Assembly: GCF_011386835.1 (NCBI RefSeq)
Contig: NC_088805.1
Coordinates: 20,332,836-20,396,835, forward strand
Direction of reading: 5' to 3'
From: Chrysemys picta bellii
Taxonomy: Eukaryota; Chordata; Testudines; Emydidae
DNA length: 64,000 bases
Shown here: piece by piece, positions 1 through 12,555 of the stretch
Layout: every line of letters starts with the position of its first letter
Numbering within the stretch: the first letter of the stretch is position 1
Position numbers and translations under genes: made by a program
The notes under the pieces: generated by a model
The model's input: the letters and a program-made list of their open reading frames with translations, nothing else
Database searches by the model: none
What the model was told of the DNA's origin: nothing

Positions 1-331
1 TGGCCAGCTCATTCATTTTTCTCCTTATTGTTGAGTCATTTCCACGTTGGTCTCAGCAAATGAAGTACCATCTTCTGAAGACTTAGTATTTGATAAGGAA
101 TACCCCAGTATTCCATACTGGGCTCTGATTATGCTTAGTCCTAAACAAGGAAGACCTCATTTATATTTTCCATGGACCTGCCTGTAGCGCCAGTCATAGA
201 GAAAGGACCTTCCGCAGGGAGACCAACTTCATAGTTTGAAACGTGCTGGTCAAAAAACCTGTCTCCTCTATTTGTTTCCATTCAGCCAAGAAAATGTTAT
301 CATACTTCTTAGAACTCACCTTCTCTAGAAA

Positions 332-362
332 GAAAAAAAAAAAAAGGGCGGGGGGGGGGGGG
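332..362. repeat. Adjacent A-run and G-run
   Basis: A run of about 13 A followed by GGGC and about 13 G. The length is likely to vary between individuals and in the assembly. The short open frame across it (KKKKRAGGGG) is an artefact. Confidence 0.85.
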
Positions 363-2776
363 AAGAGTTACATGTGTATCATGTGCCCGCTCAAAACTGT
401 TCAGCTGAAGTCCACAGGCAACAACCATATTAACTTTCAATTCTGAATAAAATGTACCAATATCCCTTCATCCATGCAACACCCACAAAGATGCCTATAC
501 TAAAGTTCCTATGTGAAAGCCACTGCAAGGAAGTATAATCCTAAGAATTATATATCTCGTGAAACAGGAAGAATTTTTAGAATTGTATGAATAAATATTG
601 CCAGGCATCCCTGTATAAATGTGCAAACATACAATTGTTTTCAATATACTGATCCTCTGAATTCCCATAGTCTTAGAAAATACGTATTTCTGAAAGCTTC
701 CAGCATACCCAGCTGCTGCTTGCTGCAGAAGTAAGGCAGCAAGGGGGAATCACGTGACTATAGAATTTACTTGATAGGGTTTATATAAATCTGTTAAGTT
801 CATGGCTTTCAAAATATCATCTGTAATGAACATTGAACTATTTTAGCTCCAGTTCATCAATCTATGTATTATCCTAAATTTATTCAAATGTTTCTTTTCA
901 GTGACTATTACTTATCTAAAAGTCAACATTGATATTATGGCAGGAACAACAGACAGCAATTTATGAAATAGAATAACGATAATTTCTGATCATTCTGGTT
1001 TTTTATCTTGCAGCAAGATTTAATTGGCTAGATTTCCCCTAATTAGTTCTGCATCTGACTCTGTTGCTAATAATTTACCATAGAGAGTGAAAAATGTTTA
1101 ATATCCCCAACTAGTGCATAACCTTTCGTGCCAAAAGCAATTGAAGGGTCAGACTGCAATTTTACCGTAATAGCCTTTGTCCCTTTTCACTGTCTCTCTC
1201 CAGAAATACACAACAGTCAATACAGCATGTAATTAGATTTCATTCAATCTGAAAAGATTAAGAGAGTTTTCATCTTCTCATTATGTATGCTCACATCATG
1301 CCTTCCTACCCATGGTTTCCTTATTAGACCTCTTTGCCCTGTTAGGTTGCAGACATGGAGGGATAACTTTTGAATATTCTCTTTAATTCAGCAGATTATC
1401 ATTCTTTACACATAATAATTTGATTTTGTTCTCTTTGGGAAGATTAAATACAACGGCAATTTTCAGTGTGATAAATGGATCTTAAATTGCATATGTATTG
1501 CACGGAGGGAAGAAGTGGACATTTCACATAATTGCAGCACGCAGACTTAAAATTATGTAAATAGCAAGTCCTGGACACAGACGACTGATTCATGCAGGCT
1601 CTGACTCCTGATTTTAGAGTGTACTGGAAGCAAAGTGATTGCATTTAAAATTCAGTTGGGCAATCTGCATACTTAAGAGGTACAGCAGTATTTTTAAAAG
1701 GACAGTTTATCCTTTGCAGGCTAGGAACTGGTTGAAAATGAGCCTTTTCAAATTTCCATATGGGTTATAAGGGTTGGAAACGGGATGCGAATGAATCATT
1801 TTAAATGCCCACATCAGATTTGTCAAAAAGAAGCTTTTACAGCTGGAGTCTTTCAGATGAAGGGTAATTCCTTTGCAGAAAGTAGAGGCAAAGCCATGTG
1901 TACAAGAGGGCGGATTAAGTGTGACTTCTAGCTTTGCATTAATGAAACTGCTCCTTTCGGAGACCAGAGAGAGTCTTCCATTGTAACTATTTAATTTGAT
2001 TATCCCGTGATGCTAACACACATCTGATAACATTAGCACTTAATTATTCTCAAGAAGCAGCTACTCAGTTTGGGGGACTGCTCTCAGCCGTGCATTTGTC
2101 TCATAATATTTAGGGCTCATTCCTGCAGTGCCACTGGGAGCTTTTCAGGACTGCAGAATTGGGTGATGCGGAGGCAGGAGGAGAAAGTATCAAAGTAGAT
2201 TTATTAAAAAGGCTGTGCTGTGTTTATCCGTTAGTCAAATGGCATAGGATAAATATTTACATATTTCAAGCCAGTTCCTCAAGCTGGTAGAAATCAACAT
2301 TGCTTCAGATCTGGCCTTCCATGTGGCAAAATAATTATAGAGGCTCCAGGACTTCGTTCTGATCTCATGTCAGTTTTACCACAGTATAACTCCACTGACT
2401 TCAACTGAGTCACTCTTGATTAGGTTGGTGAGAGGAGAATCAAGACCACACAATGCATCATGGTTTTTCAAGAGTTTTAGGGCTCAAATCTCCACTGCTT
2501 TGGCCCTTGCGTAGTCATTTACCTGCACAAAGCTGAATGCAAAACACAACCCAATCAGAACGGTAGCATTTGCACCCACTTTGCATGGTTTTAAATGACA
2601 ACACAGTGGGAAATTGGACCCTTAAAATCCCAGGGTGAAATTCTGGCTCCATTGAAGTCAATGATAAAACTCCCAATGATTTCAACTGGGTCAGGATTTC
2701 ACCCCCTCAAAATTTGAGGGGGAAAAACATGAAGAGTGGATTTAGGGGTTGGCTCCATAAAAATTCAACACGTTCC
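363..2776. other. Unique intronic sequence, possible conserved non-coding blocks
   Basis: No clear gene or repeat, apart from a short self-complementary phrase at about 2634-2705 (GGTGAAATTCTGGC paired with GTCAGGATTTCACC). The part at 1880-2055 is rich in TAAT/ATTA cores (for example CATTAATG, TTAATTTGATTA, TTAATTATT), as seen in many developmental non-coding elements. That reading is inference only. Confidence 0.35.
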
Positions 2777-4430
2777 TTTTTTTTTAATTTATTATCTTTT
2801 CCAAATACAACAAATATACCAAAATACCAGCTTGATCATAATACACCAAGTGAATCAAGAGGGGTAGAGTAAAGGGAGGGGAGGGGACGTGACATATCTA
2901 GCTACCGGGTCTACGTTAATCCTAGACCTCTAAAAAGGCAGCCCAAATTTCTTTGAATTTTTTGGGCATTCCCTTTCTGAGGCATGCCAGTCATTCGTTA
3001 GCTTCAAGGTCAGTTGTATCACTGAGCCACACATCAATCGTTGGTGGGGATTACTTTCCATTTTTGCAGGATTAATTGTTTTAGCGACCAAAGCTGCATG
3101 TTGGAACCATGCCGCCTTGTTACCAAGTAATCTCCAGGTATCCGGAATATATGCAAGAATGAAACTTAGATGGGGAGAGGGAAGGCTCCAACTTCAATAT
3201 CAAATTGGTCCTTTGACCCACCTCATACCAGAAATTCTTGATACAGGGGCACTCCCAAAACATATGAGCTAATGTAGCCCCAAGGGAGTTACCAACTGTA
3301 GTTAGTATTAATGAGACCCATTACCATTAGCCTATGTGAAAAAGCTGTAGTCTCAGGTCTGTTAGCCTTTTGCTTAAGTCTGTGTGCCAACAGCTTGCTA
3401 GTTCTCTTGCCAGATTCCCAGTAGTTTTGCTTCAAACAGAATAAAACAAACTCAGCCTATTTGGACAGAAGTTTGTTGATTTCATATCTTGATACAGGGG
3501 CACTCCCAAAACATATGAGCTAATGTAGCCCCAAGGGAGTTACCAACTGTAGTTAGTATTAATGAGACCCATTACCATTAGCCTATGTGAAAAAGCTGTA
3601 GTCTCAGGTCTGTTAGCCTTTTGCTTAAGTCTGTGTGCCAACAGCTTGCTAGTTCTCTTGCCAGATTCCCAGTAGTTTTGCTTCAAACAGAATAAAACAA
3701 ACTCAGCCTATTTGGACAGAAGTTTGTTGATTTCATATCTTAAGGGTTCTGAGTTTCTCTGGGGACGGGGCAGAAGCATAGTGTACATTCAAGGCCTTAA
3801 TTTCCTTTGCAAGGGTATCAATTCTGTGTTCCCTCCATTTCTTTTTAAAGGTGCTGTAAGAAGTGATATGGGTTCTGATAAAGCCTTTAAAGACTTCCCA
3901 AAGTGTGGGAGCTGATGAAGTGGTGGGGGGCATTCTTAAAAAAATTCTAACTCTGGCTGGATGGAGTTAACAAATGATGTATCAAACAGCAGAGAGGTAT
4001 TTAATCTCCACATTTTAGTTGAGGGTACATGCCCTGGGGGCTTAAAAGACATCTGTTTAGGAGCATGGTCAGATATAAGAATAATACCAATGCAACAGTC
4101 AGTGACAAAATTGATCATGTCTTGTGGCACTAAGACATAGTCTTGTGATACTAAGAAAGTCAACTAAGAATATGTTGAATGAGCTGCGGGGAGGGGAGGG
4201 TGATTACTATAGTTTCTGGCTGTAGAATTTCCACGCATTTTGTAGGCCTAAATCAGCCATGTATGTATGAAGTACCTGATGAGTATTTGTGTTTTTATAT
4301 AGAGATGGAGAAGATTTATCAAGAACTGGGTCTAGACTTTTATTAAAGTCTCCAGTTGTTATAATAGCATGGCGGCCCATGTCATTTATACTCATAAAAA
4401 TTATGAAAAAAACTGGGACCATCTTGGTTT
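2777..4430 (-). mobile_element. Decayed L1 LINE, internally rearranged
   Basis: Read on the minus strand, the element ends in an A-tract (the T-run at 2777-2785). Near 3220-3270 it encodes HMFWECPCIKNFWYEV, the cysteine-rich C-terminal signature of L1 ORF2. Around 3936-4163 it has a DHAP...W.LN.SLL motif from the endonuclease/RT linker, and around 4300-4400 a TGDFN motif typical of the L1 apurinic endonuclease. Most of the reverse-transcriptase domain is missing: the linker is joined almost directly to the C-terminal part. Frameshifts separate the pieces, so it is inactive. The 5' limit is uncertain (4400-4560). Confidence 0.8.
3237..3738. repeat. Perfect-looking 251-bp tandem duplication inside the L1
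   Basis: Unit 1 is 3237-3487 and unit 2 is 3488-3738; both begin CTTGATACAGGGGCACTCCC and end GTTGATTTCATAT. By eye the two copies are identical over the full 251 bases, while the host L1 is old and broken. This implies a recent duplication or an assembly error. Confidence 0.9.
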
Positions 4431-5472
4431 GATTAAAGTATTTAAAGTATTTTACTGCATTGGGCATCTGATATACTAATAGTGGTTTTCTATATAATAT
4501 ATATGTGTTCTTTTTTGCTTTGTAGCTGGTAAGCAAACATACTCTGACATAAATCATGTAACTGTTTTATGGCTGACTCATTTGTTTATGACTTTTCTGT
4601 CTAACATATAGAAATGGAATCATTTGTACTGTGTAATATTAAAATTAACATTTACAATGGTGCCAAAGAAAAAATAGTTATTTGACTGATGTTATTTTAC
4701 TGCATTTGAAAAGATGTTCCCTGTTCTGTTCAATTTTTTGTGAATCTGGTTAGAGTTTGGATAGTACATAAAGTACCATCATTTTTCTAGGGGAGAGCTA
4801 ATACAATTTGTTTTTTTCATCTGTGTCAACTGACTGGCAGATTTAAGGGTTTATACTGACCATAAAACATGGCGGTGATTTAAACCATTGGATGGTTGTT
4901 GCTTTTTTGTTTTGTTAGTTTGTTTTTTAAGTAAATAAAGGAAGTGAAAAATCAAGAGTATCCTTTAAAAAATGCAGTTTCAGGCACTGAGCACATGGCT
5001 GTTTTCCAAGGAAATAATAAGATTTATGAATCTAATGAACAGAAATAAGTCATTTTTAACAAATCTCCCTTTTATTAATGCCTTCTCTAACCCCTCTAGT
5101 GCACATGCTTTCTTACTATATGTGGCATCCTTTTTTTGTTTGTGGATTTGCACTTGTTGGTCCCTTCCATCATTTCTTTTAATATTAGTAAACTGGACCA
5201 AAAGAAAATAATGTAGGGTGCTCTGAGTCACAGGAAGTACGGGAGCCGTTGGGAGAAGAGGCACTGCGCTAAGAGAGTTTTAGCCCCATTGACTGAAATG
5301 ATCCTTTAAAACACAGGACATTTTAGCTCCTGAGAGTGGAAGATCAGACATGAAGATCCTTCCCATTTCTAGGTATCCCGCTCGTAAGAGGTTCAGGATA
5401 TTTCAGCAAAGTCAATGAAATATGGTAACAATATACTTTTAAAAAATCAGTCTATAACACTAGTTCTTTAAG
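4431..5472. other. Unique intronic sequence
   Basis: No gene, RNA or recognised repeat. AT-rich, with several T-runs (for example 4810-4817). The overlapping short open frames near 4972-5264 on both strands match nothing I know. Confidence 0.4.
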
Positions 5473-5693
5473 GCTCCAATTCATCAAAGCCCTTAAACGT
5501 GCACATCTTTACAGGCATACTCAAGTCTGTTGTTTTTCAGGCCCTGAATTTAGCAATGCATGTAAGCTTATGCTTACTTTAAAACACATGTTTTTAAGTC
5601 CATCCCCCATTCAGCAAACCAATTAAGTGCATGCTTAAGTCCCATTGCCTTAAAGTTAAGCATGTGTTTAAAGGCTTTCCTGAATTGGGGCCT
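5473..5693. repeat. Fold-back dispersed repeat (CCAATTCA...TGAATTGG type)
   Basis: Starts CTCCAATTCATCAAAGCCC and ends GCTTTCCTGAATTGGGGCC, with internal alternating-orientation copies of AAGTGCATGCTTAAGT-like sequence. The two halves are inverted. Related copies with the same ends lie at about 57700-57825 and 58437-58550. Confidence 0.65.
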
Positions 5694-8069
5694 AGCTGAA
5701 TAGTAGTAAAAATCAGTGAGGTCTCACCCAAAGACCAATGGAAAGCCTCTTATTGATGACAGAGGATACTGGATGGGCCCCTAAGTAAGCTATCAGTTCC
5801 GCTCATAAGGAGCATGTGCGTGCAGCTTCCATCTGTTGGAGAATGGGACTGCTACTGGTTTGAATGGTTCTTTCAAAGCTTTTATACTGTTAGATTAAGC
5901 TCTTAACGGTAATTAAAGAGGAGAAAACATAACTTGGCAACTTCGTTCAGACAGTAGGGATGGCGAGGATCTTCACTGAACTTCCAAAACATTTATCTCA
6001 CTTTGCAAGAGATCACAGAATCATCAGGCAATATGCTCCCAGGTGCTGTGAATCAGATTGTCACAGTGGGTGCCACAAAGAAATCCTGCCTATGTGTTTG
6101 GTAAGTCTTATAAATTTAAAACCTTGAAATGGATTACCTCAAACAATCACCGTGGTATGTCCCCACAGGGGTATGTGACAAAGTGGGGAAGGGTCATATA
6201 CCCAGATCTACCCATGGCCGGTGATAAGATAGGAAGGGACAGGTGAAAACACCAATTTACCCCATGACATCCTTTGGAAAAATAGCTTATGAAGCTACAT
6301 CAAAAGCACTGAAAATTAAGGTTGCCCTGGGTTACAGATAGAATCTTAAATGTAATGGCTGTTAGTGGATAGCCCAGTCCAAGTATGCACAGCTCCTGGA
6401 GGCCTGTCGCTCAACAGGAGTAGAGTCCTACTCATGTATTGATGACTCTTGTCATCTTTTCTCAGTCCACAGCCAAGGTGCCATGGAAATGGTCATGTGC
6501 GTATGTGATACTGCAGTAGGTGGAAATGTGATTTCATTGTAAATAGAAGTGAGGCCATTTCTGTCATGTGACTGTTTGGGTTTTCGTGGCAGTCATGTGG
6601 TACATTTTTGACCATTCCTAGTGCTATCTCTGATGCTCAGATTTCAGAGAAGATTCAGTGATCTGTTACAATGCAACCTTGTATTCCAGCAGGTCAGCAT
6701 CCTTTAAACTGGTAATGTGCAGCCCACTCCTGAACCACGAGTCAGTTGGCTCAGGGGTGAGGAAGGTGTCATCTGGGAGTAGGTTCCCTAGTTCTCAAGC
6801 TGCCCTGGCTTCTCCAACTGAAGGGGGCTGCTCTAACATAAGACAGCTGGCTAGGGACCTTAGGGAGCCCCACTGTGATTGCGTTAGGGGAAATCTACAC
6901 CACCTCTCCCCTGATACAGCCCCTGTGCCAAGAGAGGGGAAACTGGTGCAGGAGCTGGCTCTACCGGCTTTCTCACCACGAGAATTTCTCAACTGATCAG
7001 TCTACATCCCCTGTGCACCACTCAGAAAGCACTAAGGGAGTGAAATGGGCTGAACATCTGGCCTCAGAAAAATTAGTCAACCTGTTAGTCCATCTTGTCC
7101 ATTCCCTCCCTTGTGCAGAAGTATCTGCTACAGCACGTTCAGGTTCTCATATAAATCAAGCAATGTGGGGATTTCTACTGCTTTTCTTGGGAGACTGTTC
7201 CCCAGTCGGGCAGACTTCATTTTTAGGAAATGATTTTTATACCAGCTTAACTAGACTTTTTTTTCCAGTTTCATTTCATTACCCCCATTAACCCATGTAG
7301 TTGGATCTTTCAAGAACCTAGCAAACTCATGGATAATCCTAAATCATTTTTTAAAACTTCCTCTTACCTTGGTTTTTACTCTGGAGCACTGGCACAGAGG
7401 GTTAATGGTCCCCTGAAACAGAGGAGATCAAGGATAATGTTGCCATTACAGACTGATTTATAAATCACACACGGACTTTCTTACATTGATCTATGTCATT
7501 TTGGTTTATTCTGTTCTAAAACAACGTATTTCAAAGTCTGTGATCCTTACTTAGGGCTACATTCAGCCTGAAAATGTGTGTGTACAAATCCCACAGACTT
7601 TAGTGGAAGATGGGTGGTATTTGAGGGCAAAACTTTCTTTCCCTATTTGGCACACAATTTAAGTCCTTAGGGAACATGTGCTTATTGTTTTGTGCTCTTT
7701 TTTTCCCTGGTGATTGCATTAGTACCGTATTTCAGTTGATTTAGTTGACTCAGAATCCAGAAAAGCCTTTGCAGTGGTTCTATTCCTTACGTTAGATTCC
7801 CCAGCCTCCTTTCAGTTCTGAATGATTGGTTTGGTTTTTCTTTTTGTAATTTGTGCATCCTCTAGCTGAGAAGCATATTGCGTGAGGCTGGTTGCAGAAC
7901 CAGATCTGATCATTGTAGATTTGTCATAAGTAAGAGGATGAAATTAATGAATTGCTTCAGGAAGAGGTACACCTGCTCACTGACTGCCATCAGATTGAGC
8001 TACCCAAGTGTCTTGCTTGTCCATTCTTGCTAACTGGTATTGTGCCTTGGACAAGGGTGAAAGTAAGTC
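5694..8069. other. Intronic sequence without recognised features
   Basis: I recognise no exon or repeat family here. Open frames such as 6658-6996 and 6875-7291 overlap one another in different frames and have no familiar domain. Confidence 0.4.
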
Positions 8070-8605
8070 CCCGTGACTTACCGGTACGCTGGGGCCAGTT
8101 CTGGCCCCCGGCTGAGGGAGTCAGAGCCAGCCCTAGTCCACCCTGTAAGGTAAGTGCCCCCCCACCCCATCAGGGTAGCAGCAGCAGCCCGGGGCTCCAG
8201 GTGCTATTTAAAGGGCCCGGGGCTCCCCTGCTTCTACCACCCCAGCCCTGTAAATAGCCGTGGGAGCCCTGGGGAAGCAGCGGGGCTCCCGCGGCTATTT
8301 AAAGGACCAGGGCGGCAGAGGCAGCTGGAGCCCCGGGCCCTTTAAATAGCCCCTGGAGCCCCCTGGTAGGGCTGCGGGACTCTGGGGGCTATTTAAAGGG
8401 CCCGCAGCTCCCCTGCTTCTACCGCCCCGGCCCTGTAAATAGCCGCCGGAGCCCTGGAGTAGTGGCGGTGGGGCTCCGGCGGCTATTTAAAGGGCCAGGA
8501 TGGTAGAAGCAGCGGGAGCCCTGAACTTTTTAAATAGCCCCCAGAGCCCCGCAGCCCTACCCCCTGGGGAAGCCGGGCCGCCCCGGTACGGCAAACCGGC
8601 TCTTG
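8070..8605. repeat. CpG/GC-rich palindromic array built on GGCTATTTAAAGGGCC
   Basis: At least eight copies of a TATTTAAAG/CTTTAAATA-like core, or its TGTAAATAGC variant, occur in alternating orientation (near 8206, 8248, 8297, 8338, 8389, 8435, 8484, 8526). They are separated by GC-rich blocks such as GGGCCCGGGGCTCCCCTGC and GAGCCCTGGGGAAGC. The ends resemble inverted termini (ACCGGTACGCTGGGGCC at the left; GGCCGCCCCGGTACGGC at the right), suggesting a mobile element with an amplified interior. Open frames here are a by-product of GC content. Confidence 0.75.
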
Positions 8606-10329
8606 CCTTGGATGATGGCTCTGGCCTTGGATGATGTGGGTGAGGGAGACAGCTTCTATCTACTTCATCAGGATGATTGAAATAACTGAGAGGCACTCTT
8701 GCTGGCAGACATTAGGGCTGAACTTGTGAGGACTGGTGGCTGGCCATTCTCCGTGGAGAAGGGTCCCAACTACTGTTAGTCTCTCTATTCTGTCAGTTAG
8801 AAATCATCAGCACAAGTAATCACGCCTATATAGCCAAAAAGTCACTGTCCTGGATTCTCTCCTGCACTTGAGATATGCTTGGGATAGCAGGGAGCCAGTC
8901 ATGCCTCCCTGCTGCATTTGCTTCAGCCCCATCTGCATAAGTTAGAGCAGCCTCTTAGAGGTTTATGCGAACTGGCTATGGTTCTTATGGGACCTTATGC
9001 CATTTGTGAATTGGTATAGTGCAGGTACACTCCATCCTACCCCCAGCACAGCCCTAACACCACTCAACCCGCCCCCTAGGCCAGGACGTGTATGTGGAAG
9101 AGGGCAGTTGGTGTCAGAGCCATCTATATCCCTTCACCTCAGCCAAGCTTCCCTTCACCAGGAGAAATCTCAGCTGGACACTTAGGGCCAGAGTCTACCA
9201 CCTGAGTAACAAAAAGGGGCCAGCACCAAGGGAGAAAAATCTGGGCCTCTGTGCACAAGAAAAAGCTATAGAGCAGAATTGTGGAGGGCTTATATAAATA
9301 ATCCACCTGGCTTCAAAGGGACTATGCGTTCACTATGGTAAGGGCACCAATCTAGACCACAGCGTACAAGGGGGTAATTAAAACTCAGATTGCTGCAGAT
9401 TGGCGCCTTATCACTGTTTGATTACAAGTGGTGCAGTAGTTTATGTAACCTGCCTCAACTTTGCTTTAACATGTGATAAGTGGATCATGGATGAAAATAG
9501 ATCCTAGCAGGTATTTTTCAGCTCTTCCTTATCTCTCTTGCTTAGGATCACATAAATATTCATATAATGTGAGCACAAGTATTATGTATGGAGATTTATC
9601 AAATGCTCTATTAGTCTCCGTAAGGACATATATATATATATCAGGTATTGCCATGCCCTTCAAAATATTCCTAGCTCCATAGTTCTGGCAGGGGAGTCAG
9701 TCTCTGTGGTATTGACACTATGTTATTAGTTTGTGTCCCCGACGGGGGTTTCTAAAAGACTTCTCTGTAATGAATTAGCCGTTGTGTTTGGACAGGGTGA
9801 ATAAAAGTAAAGTGTGAAGAAAGAGAGAACTTTAGAAAGCAAACCACATTCTGCCCCCCCCTTTCCCCAATTCCCTGCCTCAGTACTGTTGTTATCAACA
9901 CTAATTGCATGGACAATATAGAGGTATCATCGTTTGTACAGTATTCCTTGATGGCTTTTTTCAGATCAGCTTTAACAGATGTTTTGTTTACTGGTTGTTT
10001 TTGTGCCTGGGGAAATGTTCCAAATTCTCACCTCTATCCTGTGCTATTGAAGTCAATGGCCCAAATTCATCCCTGGTGTCATTGCAATGCTTTCCAGTGA
10101 TGAATCTGGCCAAGTGAAACTATTTTCAGCATTAGGGTGATCAGGATATGGCCAGCTACACTGTTGTATGAAGAATATGGAGGAGTTGTACCTTCTGATC
10201 TTCCCATGCATTAGTTTCAGTAAGATGGGGAACAGGATCATTTCATTTGAGGGTCCATGACTTATGAATGATTGTCCCCTTAATATAGAACCCTAGAATT
10301 CTATCCACATATTGTACTCACATTTCCCT
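8606..10329. other. Intronic sequence without recognised features
   Basis: Unique sequence with a short AT-dinucleotide run near 9631-9644 and a C-run near 9856. No exon-like stretch with splice sites that I can recognise. Confidence 0.4.
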
Positions 10330-10550
10330 TATTACTGTAGTATCTGAACTCCTCACAATCTTTAATGGATTTATGCTCACAACACCGCGATGCGGTGGGC
10401 AGTGGTATTATCTCCATTTTACAAATCGGAACTGAGGCCCAGAGAAACTAAGTGACTTGCCCAAGGTTACACACTAAGTCTATGGTGGATCAGGGACTTG
10501 AATCCAGATCTCTTGTGTCCTAGGCTAGTGCTCTAATCACCAGACCGTCC
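10330..10550 (-). mobile_element. CORE-SINE / MIR-like relic
   Basis: Contains the reverse complement of the MIR core phrase: TATCTCCATTTTACAAATCG, then ACTGAGGCCCAGAGAAACTA, AGTGACTTGCCCAAGGTTAC and a degenerate TTGAATCCAGATCTC (the B-box side). The GTATCTGAACTCCTCACAAT part is the L2-like tail. Old and diverged. Confidence 0.8.
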
Positions 10551-11239
10551 TTACTTTCATGCAGGAAATAGGTGCTCTTTGCAGAGGAGCTTAATTTTCT
10601 TCAGTGATATCCACCCGGAAAGAAGGAAATCCCCCCCCTGCATTCTCAGCAAGGATAAAAAAGTTTGTGTTTTGTTTAGTTTTTGTGGGCTTTTTTTGGG
10701 GTAGGGTGATAAGGGTTAATTGGTTGTTTTTATCTGGATTCTTTTATGCTGGTTTTTGTATTTTATTTGGCAAGGAGGCCTTGTTGCCCTTTTATAAATT
10801 GAGTTAATTTTTCTACAGCTCCCGGATGCCTCAAGGAAATGCTTTAATAAATAAAAATGTTTTTTTTTATCGTATTAACTCATTTTCCAACCGGCTTTGT
10901 GTTGTAGAAAAGATTGGCAGTGTTTTTTTCCCCCATGCATACCAAACTGAAAGCAGTGATAAGACTAAATATATTCCTTGATTGAAATAGAATTGTATAA
11001 CCCAAAGGTTAGTTTTCCTTGGGATTAACATTTGTTGTCCCTTATAGGTTTCTTGTTGGAGATTCCTAGCCAAATGTAGAATGGGGCTATTGATAGTCAC
11101 ACAGTTTTGCATCTCCAGAGAAATTCAATGCTATTAGCGGCTACTTTACTACCAACATAAGTCAGTTGAGTAAAAAGATTTTGATGCCCGATGTGTTGAT
11201 GTCAGCCAACAGACTGGGTTTACATATTTCTATAAAATT

Positions 11240-11345
11240 GTTTTTAGTATAGTAGCACATAGAAGCCCTGATCAGGGAGGTAGGCCCTATACAAATGTGT
11301 AATAAGACAGTTCCTTCCCCAAAGCGCTGACAGTCCTAGCACGTA
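11240..11345 (-). mobile_element. SINE tail fragment (TAGCACCTAG/CCCTGATC type)
   Basis: GTAGCACATAGAAGCCCTGA...GGCCCTATACAAATG...ACAGTTCCTTCCCCAAAG is the reverse of a common reptile SINE 3' region (AAGCTCTTTGGGGCAGGGAC...GCACAATGGGGCCCTGATC). Related pieces lie at 11822-11845, 12106-12190, 36120-36185 and 61440-61560. Confidence 0.6.
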
Positions 11346-11475
11346 ATGAGGTGTAGGTGGGTACAACAAGCAGATGGGAATGGAGCAGGATGTTTAATAT
11401 AACAAGCAGCAGTCATAACACACACCTGCTTAGCCTACAAAACACTCAACAATGAGTAGGTTAGATGAGAAAGGA

Positions 11476-11700
11476 AGGCTGGTCCAGTGGTTAGGGTGCT
11501 AGCTTGGATCTTTTATTTCTCAGCTCTGCCACAAACTTCCTGTGTCACTTTAGACGAGTCACATAGTGTCTCTGTGCTTCTTCAGTTCCCCAGATGTAAA
11601 ATGAGGACGGTAGCATTTCTTTATTTCCTGAAGGTGTTAGGAGGATAGAGATAGTAAATGATCATTAGTTGCTCAAATACTACAGTAGTAGCATCTATAT
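11476..11700 (+). mobile_element. CORE-SINE / MIR-like relic
   Basis: The A-box-like TGGTCCAGTGGTTAGGGTGC is followed by CAGCTCTGCCACAAACTTCC, TGTGTCACTTTAGACGAGTC and CCCAGATGTAAAATGAGGAC, in the order of the MIR core. The tRNA-like head has lost its B box. Confidence 0.8.
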
Positions 11701-11845
11701 AAATACCGAAGATGAGAGAAAAATGCGCAGAGTCCATTACCTTATTACCCACTATTACTGTTACAAAACAAATGGGGAAGGGGTTGAGGTATTCTCCTAT
11801 TGTTTCCCATCCTATGCTAAGATTGTAAGCTCTTTGGGGCACAGA

Positions 11846-12088
11846 ATGTAAGAACATAAGAACAGCCATATTGGGTCAGACCAAAGGTCCATCTAGCTCA
11901 GTATCCTGTTTTCTGACAGTGGCCAATGCAGGTGCCCCAGAAGGAATGAACAGAACAGGTAATCATCAAATGATCCATCCCATTGCCCATTCCCACCTTT
12001 TGGTAAACGGAGGCTAGGGACACCATCCCTGTCCATCCTGGCTAATAGCCATGAACTTATCTAGTTCTTTTTTGAACCCTGTTATAGT
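11846..12088 (-). mobile_element. CR1 LINE 3' end
   Basis: On the minus strand it ends GGTCTGACCCAATATGGCTG then TTCTTATGTTCTTA, the octamer-repeat tail typical of CR1. On the + strand the body includes CAAAGGTCCATCTAGCTCAG, GACAGTGGCCAATGC and GAGGCTAGGGACACCATCCC. Only the untranslated 3' part is present. A second copy of the same subfamily, in opposite orientation, is at 47568-47776. Confidence 0.85.
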
Positions 12089-12555
12089 CAAATGTCTTTC
12101 ATTTTACTACATCTGTGCAGAATGCCTACTACAATGGGGCCTTGATCCCTCTCTAAGGTTCTGTAGGTGCTACCATCATGCAAATGAATCCAAAGTTGTA
12201 AAGAACAAGTCAGAGAGTGTAGCCCCTTCCAAACCGTGGTCAGAGAGCATAGTGCCATCATTCAGTTTTGGTGATCGTTTAGCCTATAGGTAGGAGTTAG
12301 TTTTAAGTGATCTTTGGAACTAAAAAGAAATATCTCCGGTGTGCATTTGTGACATAGTCTGCTAGAGCTTTTCATCATTACAAAAGGCTTGTTTAGCATC
12401 AAAAATAAATACATCTGACAACGTCAGTGCAATTATAAATTCAATTTCCTTTAAGATATGTGTCGCTGTAAGCATAGCATTTTTTAAACCTTTTATTCTC
12501 CCTTAGTGTTTACTTAAGGCCGGGTTAGATCTAAAACAGCTGTGTAGAAGAGTAG

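Noticed and set aside
8154..8345. CpG island or promoter reading of the 8.1-8.6 kb GC-rich block
   Set aside because: The GC content comes from a palindromic repeat array with element-like ends; no exon or transcript start is visible beside it.
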